Part shown: positions 38,673 to 50,249 of the stretch, piece after piece
Position numbering within the stretch: the stretch's first letter is position 1
Layout: the number at the start of each line of letters is the position of its first letter
NCBI RefSeq assembly: GCF_000372725.1
Contig: NW_005198167.1
Span: 584,242-648,241 of the forward strand
Reading direction: 5' to 3'
DNA length: 64,000 bases
Source: Emiliania huxleyi CCMP1516
Lineage: Eukaryota > Haptophyta > Isochrysidales > Noelaerhabdaceae
Translations under genes and position numbers: made by a program
The notes under the pieces: model-generated
The model's database searches: none
The model's input: the letters and a program-made list of their open reading frames with translations, nothing else
What the model was told of the DNA's origin: nothing

Positions 38673-40847
38673 TACTTTCAGCCGTCGAGGATCCACGCAT
38701 GACACGTCCTCAGTTATTTTGTAATTGTTCGAGGCTCTGCACACGTCGGGACGACTGGAGTGCGGCGCGATCAGCCCTGAGGTGCTGATGGAGTATAGTG
38801 GAACTGGGGGGTGCAATTATAGGGTGCCCACAGGGCCACACGGGGGCGGCTTCTTACCTGCGAAAGGAGGAATCCATGCTAGTACCGGGGCAGTCGGCTC
38901 GAGTAGGCAAGCGGGGGCCGTGAAGAGGTGAAGCGTAGCCGAGGGACAGCCGAGGTGTCGCAGCCTCTCATCAATGGACGGGGGTGGAGGGCTGTGATCC
39001 CTCCGCGTGCGGGATAGCAGCTACGAGGGACGTCGATGTCGAGGACTGCAAGTGTGGGTGGGTGGGTGGAGGAGGAGTGTGTTCATGGAATTCCACCCCG
39101 CACTCAAACGTTGAAGGACAGAACCCTGTGGCTGCTGTCGTCGCGCCCGGTGCCCACATGCACGTCTGACGCCGCACCGGAGCCGCAGGCTGTTGTCGGC
39201 GCTGGGCCCACGCACACGGCGCGACTAGTTGCACAGACTGCAGGTTGAGAGGCAAGGGCTGGCGCAGTCTGTGCGGGTGCACACGTTGGCGGCGGGCATG
39301 GGCGTGCGGATGGGCGAGGCCTACAACGCCACGTTGATTGTCCGTTGCAACGTCTAGGAACGGAGCGACGTGAATGGACCCATGTGCAAGGCGTGCTGCG
39401 ACGCGACTTTAGGTGACCTTTCGGGGCCGAGGCAGGGACCTGTCCGGCAGTGCTAAAACTAGAGGAAACAGTGTAGAGGACAGGGCGAGGGACTGACTGT
39501 CCGAGGGGGGGGGGGGGGGGTGGCTTTCGAGCACAGGGGACGGCTGCTTAGTCCAATGGCGGATTATGATTGCGGCCTCGAATCACGGTCACGTCGGCGA
39601 GGACAGCGACGGCGTCGTTGGTGGAGCGCAGGGGCGAGGGCGTCGACCGACGGGCGACGCATCAGGGAACGACCGACGGGTCGAACGACGGGTCGAGCTC
39701 CCCCCTCCGCCGGTCGAGGCCGTGGTCGAGACGGTGAGCGCGGCCGAGGTCCTCGCGGGTGTGGGCTGGCGGAGTACGGCCCGAACTACCTGCTGCCGCA
39801 GGCCGCGGAGTCTAAGACGGCGCGGCGGAAGCGGCTGCGCGTGGACGCGGCGGCGAGGACGGCCGGGCACACTAGGCACGCACGTTATATGTCGAGGGGG
39901 CCTCGACAGGAGGGGGCCTGTGTCTAAATTGTGCGCCGTGGAGTGTTTATGTTCTGCATTTTTGTCGAGCATTTTTGAGCTTACCATCGATCGATGTTCA
40001 TAGCAAACAAAACGTCGTCCCACCCCTAGTGCAGCAGCCCATGGCGGACAGGGCGCCCGGCAAAAACGCTCGGGCGCAGTCGCACCGCAGGCGGCGAGCG
40101 ACCCCTCCGATCCCTCCGGAGGTTAGTTGAGCACCTTGTTCAGCCTCATGTTGGCTTTGCTTTTTCCTTGCGGGAGAGCTCCCGAGGTCGATGGTCCGGG
40201 AGGCTCCCGGTAGACGCCGTAGGCCGGGAAGCTGGCTACAGTCAGCTAGCACGCGTCCCCTATGCGAGTATGGGGCTCCTGCCAGTGCACCAGACTTACA
40301 GATGTGTCTTCAGAGGCGGGTTTGTGCCTAATAACGGCAGTATTGAAGACAATTGGAGAAAACGGCGCGGAACCCAGCGACGCATGCCGGCGAGGCCGAT
40401 TTTCTTAAACGGTCTTAAAAGAGGGACCCCCCGTGCCTGCAATCTCTTAAATGGCAATTTGAGCCCCCAAACCTCCTCGTTTCTTAAAAGGTCTTAAAAC
40501 AAATCCGGCCCTCAGAACCCTAGGGGTCCCCTAAGCAGAGGTGCCTTTCTGCACTGGGATCTTTCTTGCGATCTCGAGTCTATCAATGGGCCCTCGGCCG
40601 CGGCGCTCTCCTCCTGTGATCTGTGGTGTGTAGCGCCCTGGGGAAGTTTCCGGACCTCACGAACACGATGCTCGGCTGGGCCGTGAATAAAGCCGTATGA
40701 GACCTCACTGACCCGTCTGCGTCTCTCAGACAGCGTGGGCTGGGACACATGACAGGTGTCACAGTCATCGACTTTGATCTTTGTGTCAGTGCACACAGTT
40801 TCACAGTGCTCAGACCTCTGTGGGTGGGTACAACACACATCGAGAAA

Positions 40848-40947
<100 letters not shown>

Positions 40948-41455
40948 GAGAGAGAGAGAGACAGAGACAGAGATACGGGGGAAGGACCGTGAGTTGAGGA
41001 AATCGAGGGACGCGACCCACTTCGCCACGGACGGTCCCGCGCCTCGCCGCTAAGTTTGCGGCACGCCCCGCACCGTCCGCTGTGCCGCGTCTTTTGTCCG
41101 GAGTGAAAAGTCCAACGCGCTCGTCGGTGACGGCTTCCCTCAACCTGCGCCGCGCTCGGCGAACCTCGACAGCGCCTTTTCGGTGGCATGCATTTTTCTT
41201 TGCGACAGAAGCCTCTGGAGAGCAGCTCCTCTGCTGCTCACACGCTCTGCACAGATGGCACAGCTTACTGTGCGGCTGCCACAGCTGTGACAGCGATGGG
41301 CTCGCCCTCACTGGCCCTCAGTCAGTTGTGCTGCGGCTTGTGTGAGCGACACTGCTCGGCGACCCTGCCGGCACACTGTGAGACCATGGGTGTGAGGTAA
41401 AACCACGCTACCAGCGCTTGGTCACATCGGCCTGAGGTCAGATCCAAAATTGAAC

Positions 41456-41457
<2 letters not shown>

Positions 41458-41540
<83 letters not shown>
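41458..41540. repeat. (GA)n microsatellite, about 41 units
   Basis: A second pure GA repeat 500 bp from the first, just downstream of the lipocalin-like gene's stop. Confidence 0.95.
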
Positions 41541-41544
<4 letters not shown>

Positions 41545-41625
41545 CAAGAACAGGCAACTCGGTTTACATTCAAGTTTACACCCTTCCCTCACTGTCTCTC
41601 AGTCTCTAGTTCGCTCAGCCGCTCA

Positions 41626-42270
41626 TCACTCGTCGCGCGTGTAAACTACGGCGACAGCAAAGCTGCTGCTCGTCGACTCGGTCCTCATCCGCCCATCGGG
41701 GAGCAAAAATTGCCTGGCGAGGAACTGAACCGGTGCCACTTGGTGGCTGACAAGGGTACCATTGATCCACTCAGCCCACGCGGTGACGGTCATGCCAGCA
41801 GCAGAGATAGTGTGAAGCTTGCCGTCGATGTCGTTCGAGACGGCCTCGTGCAGAATTCCGCCCACAATCACCTCGGTGTCGACGTGGTCGCGTGTCATAT
41901 TGATAATTCGTCGCTCCAGACCCACGCCATAGTTGACCGCCGCCAGTGCCTGACGTAGCGACCAGCCGGGCCAGCCTCCGCCGCCAACGTTGAGGAACTG
42001 GAGCATAGCGTCCATATCCCCCTCTGTAGACGTAAGTTTCCATGTGCCTGAGAAGTCCGTGTACGATGGCGACAGCGCTCGGCGGGTATTATGCGGCTCC
42101 GCGACGGGCTTGAACGGCTTCGCTGCGCTGCGGTTGGCGCCCGCTGATGAAACCAGGGCAGAGACGGTTATGAAGGTGGCCACAGCCACGGAGCGCACTG
42201 CAAGGGCGGCAATCGAGCGACGGCCCTGACGTGATCGCTCGTCGTCCGTTAACATCGCGTCTGTCAACAC
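41626..42270 (-). CDS. Lipocalin/fatty-acid-binding-protein-like protein with N-terminal hydrophobic anchor
   Basis: A 214-codon single-exon frame. An N-terminal basic stretch is followed by a hydrophobic segment (IAALAVRSVAVATFITVSAL), a signal anchor or targeting leader. The body starts YTDFSGTWKLTSTEGDMDAM, the GxW strand typical of the lipocalin/FABP barrel. It continues with QALAAVNYGVGLERRIINM, HVDTEVIVGG, HEAVSNDIDGKLHTISAAGM and TESTSSSFAVAVVYTRDE, the alternating strands and closing 'TRxE' of cytosolic FABP-like folds. A Gly-rich loop (NVGGGGWPGWS) interrupts the helix pair. It would bind a small hydrophobic ligand; the ligand is unknown. The stop is followed by the GA microsatellite. 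Confidence 0.65.
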   Translation of the reverse strand: MLTDAMLTDDERSRQGRRSIAALAVRSVAVATFITVSALVSSAGANRSAAKPFKPVAEPHNTRRALSPSYTDFSGTWKLTSTEGDMDAMLQFLNVGGGGWPGWSLRQALAAVNYGVGLERRIINMTRDHVDTEVIVGGILHEAVSNDIDGKLHTISAAGMTVTAWAEWINGTLVSHQVAPVQFLARQFLLPDGRMRTESTSSSFAVAVVYTRDE

Positions 42271-42323
42271 AGTCAGCAGCTGTCAAGCCAAGGAAAGGAT
42301 GAGAGGGCAGGCTTCAAGGAGCT

Positions 42324-42519
42324 GGGTTCCAACTTATTCCGGGGTATGGTATGGTCTTGACTCGCGGCCCAAAGGGGTAGGGGGTATGGTCCTGCCCGCC
42401 CAAGACTAGCCCTACCATACCCCAAAGCAGGTCTGCCAGCAGGCGGGGGGGTATGGTCTTGAGCTGGCATGCGCGACCCTACCATACCATACCCCGGTGC
42501 CCGGAAAAAGTTGGAACCC
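42324..42519. mobile_element. MITE-like element, 196 bp, long TIRs
   Basis: The left end GGGTTCCAACTTATTCCGGG followed by GTATGGTATGGT is mirrored at the right by ACCATACCATACCCC and CCGGAAAAAGTTGGAACCC. The arms pair over about 35 bp with a 5-base interruption, and the middle carries further GGTATGGT/ACCATACC blocks. No convincing target duplication was found. Confidence 0.65.
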
Positions 42520-42522
42520 TGA

Positions 42523-42712
42523 TAGACTAACCCTCGGAGACCCGTGTTTACTTTAAGGCCCTTTCCCTGCGAACGCGCACCCCCGGGGCTAGGGCTCTCT
42601 AGCCCGTAACCCGATGCCAATCATCCGGCCCGCTGGGTGCGCTTCTTAGGACTTAGCTCCCCGGCCCTGGATGTGCGGTTAATGACTGCACTCCAAGTGC
42701 TCCAAGAGCGTG
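42523..42712 (+). repeat. Dispersed repeat C, copy 1 (about 190 bp)
   Basis: CTCGGAGACCCGTGTTTACT ... CCTGCGAACGCGCACCCC ... CCCGCTGGGTGCGCTTCTTA ... TGCACTCCAAGTGCTCCAAG. Copy 2 lies at 50688-50864, same orientation, about 90% identical. Confidence 0.8.
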
Positions 42713-43582
42713 GATGTGAGGTTACCGACTCACTCCAAGTGCTCCAAGTGCAGTCATCTCCAGGGAGAGATGGGCGACGCACACGAACACAGAGGGACAG
42801 TGCGCACCCCGCCCCGCTCGCAGGGCGTGCATCACACAGGTGGACTGTCGGTGACTCCTCGGGTTTCTGGGACTCAGACAGAGGTGGTGCTAGTCGCTAT
42901 TCTCAAGGAGCTGATACAAGAAGGAAGAGCGGTTTGAGTTTTTTCTCCCACTACTAATCCGAAGCCCCGGGCAATTCGCTTCCCGCACGCCGGCCCGCAC
43001 GCCCCGACGCCCCAGAGGCCCCACCCGAGAGAAGTAAGACGAGGGATGGTGGTGGGTGGAACAGCAAGGCGGCGCAAGCTGGCGGAGCCGAGGAGGACGC
43101 GTGCGGTCGTTGCGTGTGGAGGCGCAGGCGCGCGCAACTTGTATTTTAGCTTCGATGTCGGAGCAAAACAAAATCGCCGGCACTCGATCACGTTCTACCC
43201 GCCGGCGAGATACGGCGAAAGGACTTGCCGGAGGAGGTGGTGGCTATGGCTTTGGACCTTTGCGAGAGGTGGCGAGCGGAGGAAGAGCGGTGTAGGCGCG
43301 TCCACGCGGCGCAGCGGCTCTCCCGCGACCCCGGCCCCTCTCATAGCCGCAGCCGTAGCCGCAGCCCCAACTGCAACTCTTGCCGCTCTTCCGTGTCGGG
43401 TTGTGACGAGGGGTGAGGGGACACGGATTGAAGATCCCTCACACCAAGATCGTGCAGGGCGGGGACACATGTCCCTAAATCCCATCTCGTCTCAGAGTTT
43501 GCCCGTTTTATTTATTTATTTACGTTCTACCCGCGCCTGCCTGTGGCGTCACGCGGGGGTAGTGCGGAGAGAACGACGCGCG
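42713..43582. other. Spacer with a retroposon 3' end
   Basis: Contains the (TTTA)n-tailed piece at 43470-43523 (GCAGGGCGGGGACACATGTC ... GCCCGTTTTATTTATTTATT). An open frame at 43046-43699 is Arg-rich and overlaps the DIS3 3' end, so it is not supported. Confidence 0.5.
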
Positions 43583-46500
43583 CTACCCCGCGCGAGCGGG
43601 CAGCTGCGGCTCGACGATGCTCAGCTCGAGCTTGGGCTTGTGCGCCTTCTCCGTGTTGACGTGGATGCGCACGCGCACCTTGTCGAACGTGCTCAGTGAG
43701 CAGCCCGGCGCGCGGAGCGTCTCTGCCGCCTCGTCAAAGGCAAACGGGTTGCGCTCGCCGGCGCCGCAGACAAAGATGACGCCCTCGATGCCGTAACGCG
43801 GCACGAGCACCACGACGCCGTTGTCGCGCACCTTGATGACGTGCGCGTCCTCCTCCACCTCCTTCCCGCGGAAGAAGATGAGGGTGTGCAGCCCGACCGA
43901 CGCGCGGCCGGCGTACTGCGCCATCGTGTGGCGGTGGTTGAGGTTGTCGGTCAGGTCCGTCATCGCGCGCGCGTCGAGCACGTCCGAACTGAGCGGCTCC
44001 CACCCGATGATGGCCGCCAGCAGCCGGTGCACCATCTGGTCCGAGTAGCGCCGGATCGGCGAGGTGAAGTGCGTGTAGATCGGGCACGCGAGGCCGTAGT
44101 GGACGTACTCGCTTGGCGGAGCGGCGCCGGAGGAGAAGTAGCGCGCCTGCTGCATCGCGCGCGTCGCCAGGATGCGCGTGAGCTGGTTGAAGTACGGGTC
44201 GTCCGGCTTGGCGCACGCGTCGAGCGAGCGGCCGAGCGCGAGCGAGGACGCGTCGTCCAGCTCAAACCCGTGCTGGCCGAGCGACCGCTTGAGCGACTCG
44301 AACGCGCCCGGCAGCGGCGGCGGGTGGCGGCGGAGCATCGCGCACTTTGGGAAGGCGGCGGTGGTCGCGGCGGCGACGGAGCAGTTGGCGAGGAGCATGA
44401 ACTCCTCCACCATCGAGTTCGCGTCCTTGTGCTTGTAGATGCCCACGTCGGTCGGGTCAGACGTCTCGGAGTCGAGCACGAAACGGACCTTCCCGCAGCG
44501 GCACGGGGGTGTGGGACGGTCGGGGGGGGGGGGGGGAAGGGGGGGGGAGGGGGTAGGACGGCGGGGCGATTGTCGTTGCGGGCGGGGCGTCGAGAGGGAG
44601 GCGGCGGCGTGGGAACGGAGGGAGTGAACAGGGAGCGTCGCATATGCTACCAGGTCACGGTCTGGGTTCGGGACGTATTCACAGCAGTGCGGGGGAAGGG
44701 GACCCCTACCCCTGGAGTGTGAGTGTGGATTCTTTTTTCGGCATATGTCTCTCTCAGTCTTCTGCACACCTCGGGCGAGCCGAGCACGAGGGCGCCCGCG
44801 GCCATGCGCCGCGCCTTGAGCTGCTTGGCGAGCGTGTTGAGGATGCGGAGTGAGGCCGTCAGCGGGTCGTCGAGCCGCGTGTCGTCGAGCCGCGCCTGCG
44901 CCTCGTCGTACGACAGGGCGCCTGCCGAGCGGATCACCGTCTTCTCGTACCGCGAGGAGAGGATGTTGGCCTCGGCGTCAACCTCCCAGATGCAGGAGAA
45001 GGCGAGCCGGTCCACCTGGGCGCACCGTACAGCGGTGGAGCTGGCCGCGGCGCAAAGGCGGGCGGAGCGACCCCCCCCCCCCCCCCCCGACAACCACCAC
45101 CACCATTACCACCGCCAAACACACACCTTTTCATGCAGCGAGCAGAGGTCCTCGCCCAGCCTCTTCGGGACCATGTCGATTCTCTTGTTGACGAGGTAGA
45201 CGGTCGTCCCACGCGCCGCCGCCTCGGCGTCGATCGCCGTGCCACCCTTGATGAAGTGGCCCACGTCGGCGATGTGCACCCCCACCTCGTACTTGCCCGG
45301 CGCGAGCTCGTACGCGTGCAGCGCGTCGTCGATGTCGACGCAGCCGGGCGGGTCGACCGAGCAGACGAGCACCTTGCCCGAGGGCCCGCCGTCGCGCAGG
45401 TCGAGCCGGCGCGCGATCTCCGCCTCGGGGATGGTCCACCCTTTGGCAGGGAGGCAAGCCTGCACCTGCGGCGAGAACGGCGCGCAATTCACCTCGTGCT
45501 CGATCAGGATCGCCTAGGGGAGGTGCGCCGGACAACGTGTCAGGGCCGTGCCCTGGACACGGCCAAGAGCGGTGCTCGACCAAGGCGGCCTCCGACTCGG
45601 CCTCCTTGTCGCCGACAGCCCCGAGGGTGCGCACGTAGTGCCCGGTCGGGAAGCGATGACCCGCCTACCCGGGGAAGACGCAGCCTCAGGGCGGGATTAC
45701 GGTACTGCGCAGAGTACGCGTGAATACACGGGGCTACGAGTACAGCGAATACCGCGGACTGCGTGCCCTCTCGAGCGCCAGGTGGAAGACAAGAGCACGG
45801 ATTTCCGCCTCTAGGGGGACCCGCGTCCCACAAGTCGACCGAGACTAGGATGAGCTTGCCGCGCAGCATTTCCGCCTGCCGCGTCGTCAGGTTGATCTTT
45901 GGGATGCGCGTGTCGAGCGGCTCTGCCAGGTACCTGCACAGCAAGGCGCGGGGCTCGCGGGGCCCCCTCGAGCGGGGCGGGCTGGGGACGTTCGGATCCG
46001 GCGCAAGCGGCGCCGGGGTGGCGATGGCGGGGTTGTGGATGGTGTGCCGCGCCCCCGAATGGCTCTCGGAAGTGTGCGGGGTGGAAGGGGGGGGGGGGGT
46101 TCTGGGGGGTGAGCGTGAGGCTGCAGCGGAGAGGGGTGGCGGGGGGCGTGGCCGTGACGGCATCGGGGCTCCGAGAGCCATAACGGCTCGGCGCAAGGGC
46201 GAGGGCCGGAGCAGCGCACGCGGGTGAGAGAGGCGGGCTGCGTGTAGCGGGCTGCGCCACCCCGCGCGAGCGTGTCTCCCCGTCGGTCCATCTAGCGGCT
46301 CATACTGCGACCCCATCGCCGAGTCCGGATCGAGGACGCACGCATACGGCCTCCACGCGCGCCTGCGCGGGCGCGGATGCCTCGAGGTTGCGCTTCAGCT
46401 CGGGATTCTCGGAAGAGTCTCGGAAGAGTCTCGGAAGAGTCTCGGAAGAGTCTCGGGAGTGTCTCGGGGGTGACTCTCGTGAACGCGTAGGGGAGTGTGC

Positions 46501-47952
46501 ATGCAGGGAGTGTGCGCAGGGCGTGTCTCGCGCCTCACGATACCGACCACCACGCCGCTCGGCCGCGCGCCGCCGCCGCCGCCGCGCATCGCCGGCTCAG
46601 CGGTGTCGGCCCCCATCTCTGGCACCACCTGCGCGCCATCGAGCCGGTCCGTCTGCACCAAATCGTCGTCGTCCTCCTCCTCCTCCTCCTGGTCGCCGCC
46701 GCCCGCCGCCCCCGCCCCGTCACCACCCGCGCCGCTGCCCACCGCCGCGCCGCCGCCGCCGCGCCGCCTGCGTCCGCTCGCGTCGCGCCCGCCCAATCGC
46801 TCCGCGGAGCCCCACTGCGCGCGCGGCAGCAGCCGCACCACCACCGTGTCGCCCTCGACACCGCGGTTCATCGCCTTTTGCGGGTACGAGCCGGAGATCT
46901 GGGGAGATCTGGGGAGATCTGGGGAGATCTGGGGAGATCGCACGCGGGGCATGACTTCGAGAGAATCGCCTCTCGGCCACTCCGGGGGCGCATCTCGACT
47001 CGTCTCCACCTGCCGCGACGGGAGCAGCACGTCGGACGAGTCCTCCAGCGAGCGCACGCCGACGAAGCCGCGCGACGGGTTGTGCCGGGAGACGCGCAGC
47101 TTGCCCTGGTGCAGCTCGCCCGCCTGGATCCCGCGGGTGATCTCCGACATGGACAAGTGCGCGGCATAACGCACGCCGCCCTTGCGCCGCCCGCCGCCCT
47201 CCCCGCCGCCCTCCCCGCCGCCCTCCCCCGCCTCCTCGTCTTCCCCCGCCGCGAGCAAATCCTGCAATCGAGCCGCGTCGGGCAGCGACCGGACGTAAGC
47301 ATGCACCGTCTGCGCGCGCAGGCCCTCCGCCTTGGCCTTGCGCAAGTTGTCCGCGTCGTTGGTCAGCAGCAGCACCTGCGCAGCCCCGTCCAGCTGCGCC
47401 GCGTACCACGCCGTCGCGACGCGAATGGCGCGGTCGTTGCGGTCGTTTGGCGATTCGCCGGGCTCGCGCTGCGTGTACGTCTCGCGGTGGAACTCGTTGG
47501 AGAAGACTGCGGGTGGGAAAGGCGGTGGTGGCGGCGGTGAGCGGCAGCGGTGACGCGGGCTGCTGGTGTCGCGTGTGCACAGCGTGGGGGCGAGGGCCAG
47601 AGGACGCACCGATGAACCGGCGCGACGCGTCGTCGATGAGCGCGCGCAGCCGCTTGTGCACGCTCACCTTGTTGTGTCGGACCTCGTCAACGACCGTCTG
47701 CAGCACGATGACGTCGCGCACACTGGCCCTCTCGAGCAGGTCAATCTGGTGCAGCACCACGTTCGTGTCAAGCACGATGTAGGTGCTGCCCAGGAGCCGC
47801 GGCTCGAGCGAGAGGTCATCGAGGTGCGGCGAGCCTGTCGGAAGGTCGTCGCGGAGGTAGAGCTGCCTCACAAAGGTGCGGACCTGGCCGCGGCGCGTCC
47901 GCTTGACGAAGACGCGGTTCACGGCTCCGAGGGACTGGCCGACCGAGGACAT
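43583..47952 (-). CDS. DIS3: DIS3/Rrp44 exosome ribonuclease, about eight exons, one introner
   Basis: The catalytic subunit of the RNA exosome (3'-5' exonuclease plus PIN endonuclease). Start ATG 47952 ([20 protein letters not shown]). The PIN domain shows [17 protein letters not shown] and [20 protein letters not shown], then [20 protein letters not shown] and [14 protein letters not shown]. Cold-shock/OB region: [13 protein letters not shown] ... [23 protein letters not shown] domain: [18 protein letters not shown] (catalytic Asp cluster), [70 protein letters not shown]. The C-terminal S1-like part ends [16 protein letters not shown], stop at 43583. Most introns hold minisatellites (ATCTCCCC at 46900-46945, GAGACTCTTCC at 46400-46460). 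The 45665-45824 intron is an introner. A low-complexity acidic/Gly insert ([10 protein letters not shown]) lies in the OB region. Confidence 0.9.
45665..45824 (-). mobile_element. Introner element, copy 5 (160-bp GC-AG intron in DIS3)
   Basis: On the minus strand the intron begins with target copy GCGGGTCC (donor GC), then CCC + TAGAGGCGGAA, the family body (CGCTCGAGAGGGCACGCAGT, CCGCGGTATTCGCTGTACTC), and ends CCCGGGTAG. The next exon starts GCGGGTCA (7 of 8). Splicing gives [19 protein letters not shown], matching the DIS3 family (D-W-P-R-NSRYPLGHFVR in animals). Confidence 0.85.
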
Positions 47953-48275
47953 TGGGGAAGCCTGGGGCGGCAGGCTGAGGCAGGCGCGAGGCAGGCTGAG
48001 GCAGGCGCGAGGCAGGCGCGCTGGGGTTGATGCTTCGAAAGAAACAGCTAAGCTCAACGACAACGCCACTTGGCTTAGATCTAACCTTGGGCCGATGGTG
48101 CGCGGCCAGCGAGTCCTGGTGGAGCCGAGCTGGAGTAACGGGCCTCATCAACCGATGGGCGTTGCCCCGGACGTCCCAATTTTGTTCGTCAGCGTCGCAC
48201 ACGCCAGTGCGGCGCGGGCGATGCTTAGGCCTTAGGGAGGAACGGATCGAGGGGTGGTGTGGTTGGTCCATCTGC

Positions 48276-48863
48276 ATGGACCCAGGCGCCTACGATGTTG
48301 CGGCGGACCCCCCGACGCCACGGACGGTCGGAGCCGCCGAGCTGATGGCGGGGGGAGGCCGACAGCCGGAGGTGAGGGACGGGACCACCGGACCAGCCGC
48401 CGCTGGGGGGGTGCAGGCGGAAAGGTGTGGCAGCGGGACGGCGCCAAAGAGGCAGCGACCTCTGACAGCTGACGAGCGGGGGACGACACCGGCATACCCG
48501 TGTGCACGGGCCAACTCGGCCTCGGAGGCGTATTGCCAGTCGTGTGAGATGAGACTGGTGCAGATCGGGGAGACATTCTGCCAAGAATGCAGACCCGCCG
48601 AAGCCAGCCCCTTCAGCCGCCGCCTGGTATGCTGTGGAGCAGGCCAGGAAGTCCCGGAGGGGTATGAGCCGAAGGACGTGTCGCGTGGCACGTCTTTTGG
48701 CAACCCAGTAGCGCTACCTTACGGCACGCACAACAGAACGGCGTATGGGACGGCAGTGGAGGCCTTTGACACGATCTGCGAGTACGTGACGGAGAACGCG
48801 GTGGGGGGGGAGGTCGCATGCGTAACGACGCTGCTAGAGATGCCTTTCGGGGCCCAGAGATAA
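48276..48863 (+). CDS. Hypothetical protein with a zinc-ribbon-like motif
   Basis: A 195-codon frame starting MDPGAYDVAADPPTPRTVGA. It contains YPCARANSASEAYCQSCEMR and GETFCQECRPAEAS, giving C..C.xxC..C spacing like a small zinc ribbon, then KDVSRGTSFGNPVALPYGTH and AFDTICEYVTENAVGGEVAC. Composition is balanced for such GC-rich DNA and Cys residues are well spaced, so it may be real. No family is recognised. It could be a host gene or the first part of a mobile-element ORF. It lies divergent to DIS3, about 320 bp away. Confidence 0.4.
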   Translation: MDPGAYDVAADPPTPRTVGAAELMAGGGRQPEVRDGTTGPAAAGGVQAERCGSGTAPKRQRPLTADERGTTPAYPCARANSASEAYCQSCEMRLVQIGETFCQECRPAEASPFSRRLVCCGAGQEVPEGYEPKDVSRGTSFGNPVALPYGTHNRTAYGTAVEAFDTICEYVTENAVGGEVACVTTLLEMPFGAQR

Positions 48864-48899
48864 AACTTCTGATGCCATGCGTGACCTAGTAGTGTCCCC

Positions 48900-49205
48900 A
48901 GCTATGGGCGTGTCCACGTTGGAGCCAGGTGTGGTGTGGGCGCGAGAATAGCTCCGCCGTTCATGGAGGCAACCGATACGAGTCGACTGGTGTGTGTCGT
49001 CGTGGTTTCGTATCAAGAATACTCACACTCACACCGCGTGCTAGCTCCAAGGTTGGTTTCGAACAAATATTAAAAACGAGAAACCGACGTGCGACGAGTG
49101 TCATCCAGCCTATCTGTCGTCTGTGCTCTGATGTTGTGGCCCACCCAATGGACCTAGTCCCCGCCTCGCCTCATGACTCGGCTTTTTTAGCAATACCAAA
49201 CAAAC
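48900..49205. other. AT-richer spacer
   Basis: It carries the TTTTTAGCAATACCAAACAA motif at about 49186-49206 shared with the small inverted-repeat element at 8360-8462. No gene is seen. Confidence 0.4.
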
Positions 49206-50249
49206 TCATTTGTTTGTGACTCGGTGGTCGCCCTCTCGCTCTCGCCCCACGTCATACCACGCCATGCACTCCACCGCCCTGCTGCCCTGTTCGCTGCCGA
49301 TCGCCACCGCTCCCAGCCGGGTCGCGCCGCCGCCCGACCCGACGGCGGCGGCGATGCGCGCCTCACGGCCGTCGCACGGAAGCGCCGAGAGCAGCTGCAC
49401 CGCGAACGCGCGCGCTGGGGGCGCCTCTGCGAGGCCTAGGCTATCGCGCAATGCCGTGGAGGCGGCCTGCTCGCCCAGAATGCACGCCGCGCCCCCGTGC
49501 AGGGAGCCGATCATGTTGGCCAGCGCGGGCGAGAGCGGCGTGGAGTAATCGCAGCTGAAGGCGGCGTCTGGCAACAACGAGGAAACGCCGCCGCTAGCGC
49601 TGAGCGCAGCTAGCGGCGGGAAGAGGTCGGCTCGTCGCGTTGGCTGCAGCGGCGGCGGCGCGATCGGTCGGCTGGCGAGCCAGTTGTACGCGATCGGCTG
49701 GACGAGCGGGTAGACCGCGGGGTGGCCGCCGAGCTGGAGAAGTGACCCGAGTGCGGCCGAGCTGCCCGGAAACTTGAGGGCCTTGCAGTGGCGACCGACC
49801 GCGAGAAGATCACGCGGCTCGCCGTCGCCGCTCCAGATCTCCAGCTCGAGGTAGCCGAGGGTGCGGCCGAGCTTGAGCGGCCGCGTCACAAAGTGGAGCG
49901 CCTTGCCGGCGTCACAAAGTGCACTCCCGACGAGCCTTCCGCTGAGCGAGATGCTGACTCCGGGGCGGTGCCTGGCGTCCCAAGGCGCCATGCCTCCGTA
50001 CGTGGAGATTTCGTCGTGCAGCGCGAGCGCAGTCGCAAGGCAGAGCGTGCCGTCGGCCCGCACGCTCCAATCAGGTAGAGGTAGCGAGAGGACAGACTGC
50101 TCCTTGTCGAGCTGGCGGAAGCGGAGGCCGCCGCCGTCAAGCGGAAGCGTGAGGCCGAGGAGAGTGCCAAACGAGCCGACGCGTGTCGTAGCGAGCCAGA
50201 GGGTCTCGGCAACGGCGCGGAGGCCTCGGTCAACCATCGGGCATGCCAT
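49206..50249 (-). CDS. Double-hotdog acyl-CoA thioesterase-like protein
   Basis: A 347-codon single-exon frame using ATG 50249 (MACPMVDRGLRAVAETLWLA). The upstream in-frame extension to 50576 is low-complexity (repeated GGCAAGGGCCA units) and probably 5' UTR. First hotdog domain: VRADGTLCLATALALHDEIS, RHRPGVSISLSGRLVGSALC and KALHFVTRPLKLGRTLGYLE, ending VGRHCKALKFPG. Second: CDYSTPLSPALANMIGSLHG, GGAACILGEQAASTALRDSL and a closing strand LGAVAIGSEQGSRAVECMAW. The GxLHGG turn before the helix is the PaaI/THEM-type hotdog signature. Such enzymes hydrolyse acyl-CoA; the chain length preference cannot be told. Confidence 0.65.
   Translation of the reverse strand: MACPMVDRGLRAVAETLWLATTRVGSFGTLLGLTLPLDGGGLRFRQLDKEQSVLSLPLPDWSVRADGTLCLATALALHDEISTYGGMAPWDARHRPGVSISLSGRLVGSALCDAGKALHFVTRPLKLGRTLGYLELEIWSGDGEPRDLLAVGRHCKALKFPGSSAALGSLLQLGGHPAVYPLVQPIAYNWLASRPIAPPPLQPTRRADLFPPLAALSASGGVSSLLPDAAFSCDYSTPLSPALANMIGSLHGGAACILGEQAASTALRDSLGLAEAPPARAFAVQLLSALPCDGREARIAAAVGSGGGATRLGAVAIGSEQGSRAVECMAWYDVGREREGDHRVTNK

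Noticed and set aside
43046-43699. 217-codon plus-strand frame
   Set aside because: Arg-rich, crosses a retroposon tail and runs antisense into the well-supported DIS3 3' end.
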